Source of the DNA: CAYLLN01 sp036496265
GTDB taxonomy: Bacteria; Planctomycetota; Planctomycetia; Pirellulales; Pirellulaceae
DNA: 6,089 nucleotides
Direction: 5' to 3'
Assembly (NCBI GenBank): GCA_036496265.1
Contig: DASXLL010000094.1
Coordinates: forward strand, 1-6,089
Numbering within the stretch: the first letter of the stretch is position 1; each line of letters opens with the position of its first letter. Shown here piece after piece: positions 5,621 to 6,089 of this stretch. The notes beneath the pieces were generated by a model that saw only the letters and a list, made by a program, of their open reading frames with translations, ran no database searches and was not told the DNA's origin. A program made the translations under genes and the position numbers.

Positions 5621-5630
5621 TCGTGCTTCG
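5610..5630 (-). repeat. Short copy of the ACCAATGACC-family repeat at the acylphosphatase start
   Basis: Read on the minus strand this segment has CGAAGCACGA then ATGACCAATGA. Both GAAGCAC and ATGACCAATGA occur in the 2588-2696 repeat, and TTGGTCATTCG (5613-5623, plus strand) is identical to 2686-2696. The gene's ATG (5620-5618) is the first ATG of the repeat word. Confidence 0.6.
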
Positions 5631-5647
5631 TCGATCGTTGTTGCCGG

Positions 5648-6028
5648 CTACCGCCCGTTGCGGAACGGATCATACGCCGGGCCCACCATCGGCCGGAAAT
5701 AAAATCGGCCGCCGTATGCCTGATTGCTCCAGGCGTTCGGCCACGAATCCGGATTCCGGTAGTAATCGTATGCGTTCGCCGCCGGAACGGTCCCACCCTG
5801 ATTGAACATATTCGGCGAGCCCGCGCTAAACTGGCTGCCGGCGCCTTGCGAATACGAGCCATACGGCCCTGAGCGATACGAGTTGTAATACCGGCCGCTC
5901 GGCGTCGGAAACATCGTATTGTCTTTTTGTTGTCCCCACGCACGATCGACGAATACTGTCACCGTCATCAGCAACGCAACGGCCACGACTGCCGGGGTTA
6001 ACAAGCTCATCGCTGAAGCACATTTCAT
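5648..6028 (-). CDS. Small secreted Tyr/Gly/Asn-rich hypothetical protein
   Basis: A 126-aa protein with no family I recognise. Residues 1-32 look like a Sec signal peptide: Lys2, a hydrophobic core at about 9-27 (LLTPAVVAVALLMTVTVFV) and a plausible cleavage site after AWG (32). The mature part of about 94 residues is low in charge and rich in Tyr (11), Gly, Ser, Asn and Pro, with aromatic clusters such as YYNSY, YDYYRN and GRFYFRP. It is likely unstructured or associated with the envelope. There is no cysteine after the signal peptide and no lipobox. The ATG at 6028 has a strong AGGAG ribosome binding site 8 nt upstream. Probably the first gene of a two-gene unit with the acylphosphatase. 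Confidence 0.75.
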   Translation of the reverse strand: MKCASAMSLLTPAVVAVALLMTVTVFVDRAWGQQKDNTMFPTPSGRYYNSYRSGPYGSYSQGAGSQFSAGSPNMFNQGGTVPAANAYDYYRNPDSWPNAWSNQAYGGRFYFRPMVGPAYDPFRNGR

Positions 6029-6036
6029 CGGCTCAT

Positions 6037-6041
6037 CTCCT
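6037..6041 (-). promoter_or_regulatory. Strong ribosome binding site of the secreted-protein gene
   Basis: AGGAG on the minus strand lies 8 nt before the ATG at 6028-6026. It is among the best Shine-Dalgarno matches in the window and supports this start over the internal ATG at codon 7. Confidence 0.7.
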
Positions 6042-6069
6042 ACCTAACAGCCTGTTGAAGAACTCGTGG

Positions 6070-6088
6070 CACGGCCTTCCAGGCCGTG
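6070..6088. repeat. Perfect 8-bp palindromic hairpin (CACGGCCT type) at the window edge
   Basis: CACGGCCT (6070-6077) pairs with AGGCCGTG (6081-6088) around a TCC loop. The architecture (8-bp stem, 3-nt loop) equals the right arm at 1539-1557, and read on the minus strand both share CTGGAAG across the loop. It may be part of a larger element cut by the window end. Confidence 0.65.
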
Positions 6089-6089
6089 A

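Overview
The window looks like chromosomal DNA from a GC-rich planctomycete-type bacterium. This is an inference from gene style (excisionase-type HTH fused to a receiver, soluble sensor-less histidine kinase, DUF2752 protein, Tyr/Gly-rich secreted protein, weak Shine-Dalgarno use) and from abundant hairpin-forming spacer repeats. No ribosomal or other marker gene fixes the taxon. I see no tRNA, rRNA, CRISPR array, transposase or phage gene.

Layout. On the minus strand, 8-1480 encodes a large calcineurin-like metallophosphoesterase with every metal-site motif. A divergent spacer of about 500 bp (1481-1987) holds a double-hairpin repeat, a near-consensus sigma70-type promoter (1751-1778) and a structured leader of about 200 nt. 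On the plus strand follow an HTH-receiver response regulator (1988-2581), a soluble histidine kinase (2702-3520) and a DUF2752 membrane protein (3575-4048). They are spaced like one transcription unit and the first two look like a two-component pair. A purU-type formyltetrahydrofolate deformylase (4175-5056, plus) comes next. After a convergent gene-free gap (5057-5332), the minus strand carries an acylphosphatase (5333-5620). It lies 27 nt downstream of a small secreted Tyr/Gly-rich protein (5648-6028), probably in one operon.

The most unusual aspect is the repeats. At least five distinct palindromic or tandem elements occur in 6 kb, and several have become part of genes. One sits in frame inside the ATPase domain of the kinase. 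One supplies the ribosome binding site, start codon and first codons of the DUF2752 gene. One supplies the start codon of the acylphosphatase. One falsely extends the metallophosphoesterase reading frame by 58 codons. The other candidate of note is the long hairpin-rich leader in front of the response regulator. I did not find a complete novel defence or mobile system. All homology statements come from motif recognition by eye, not from a search.
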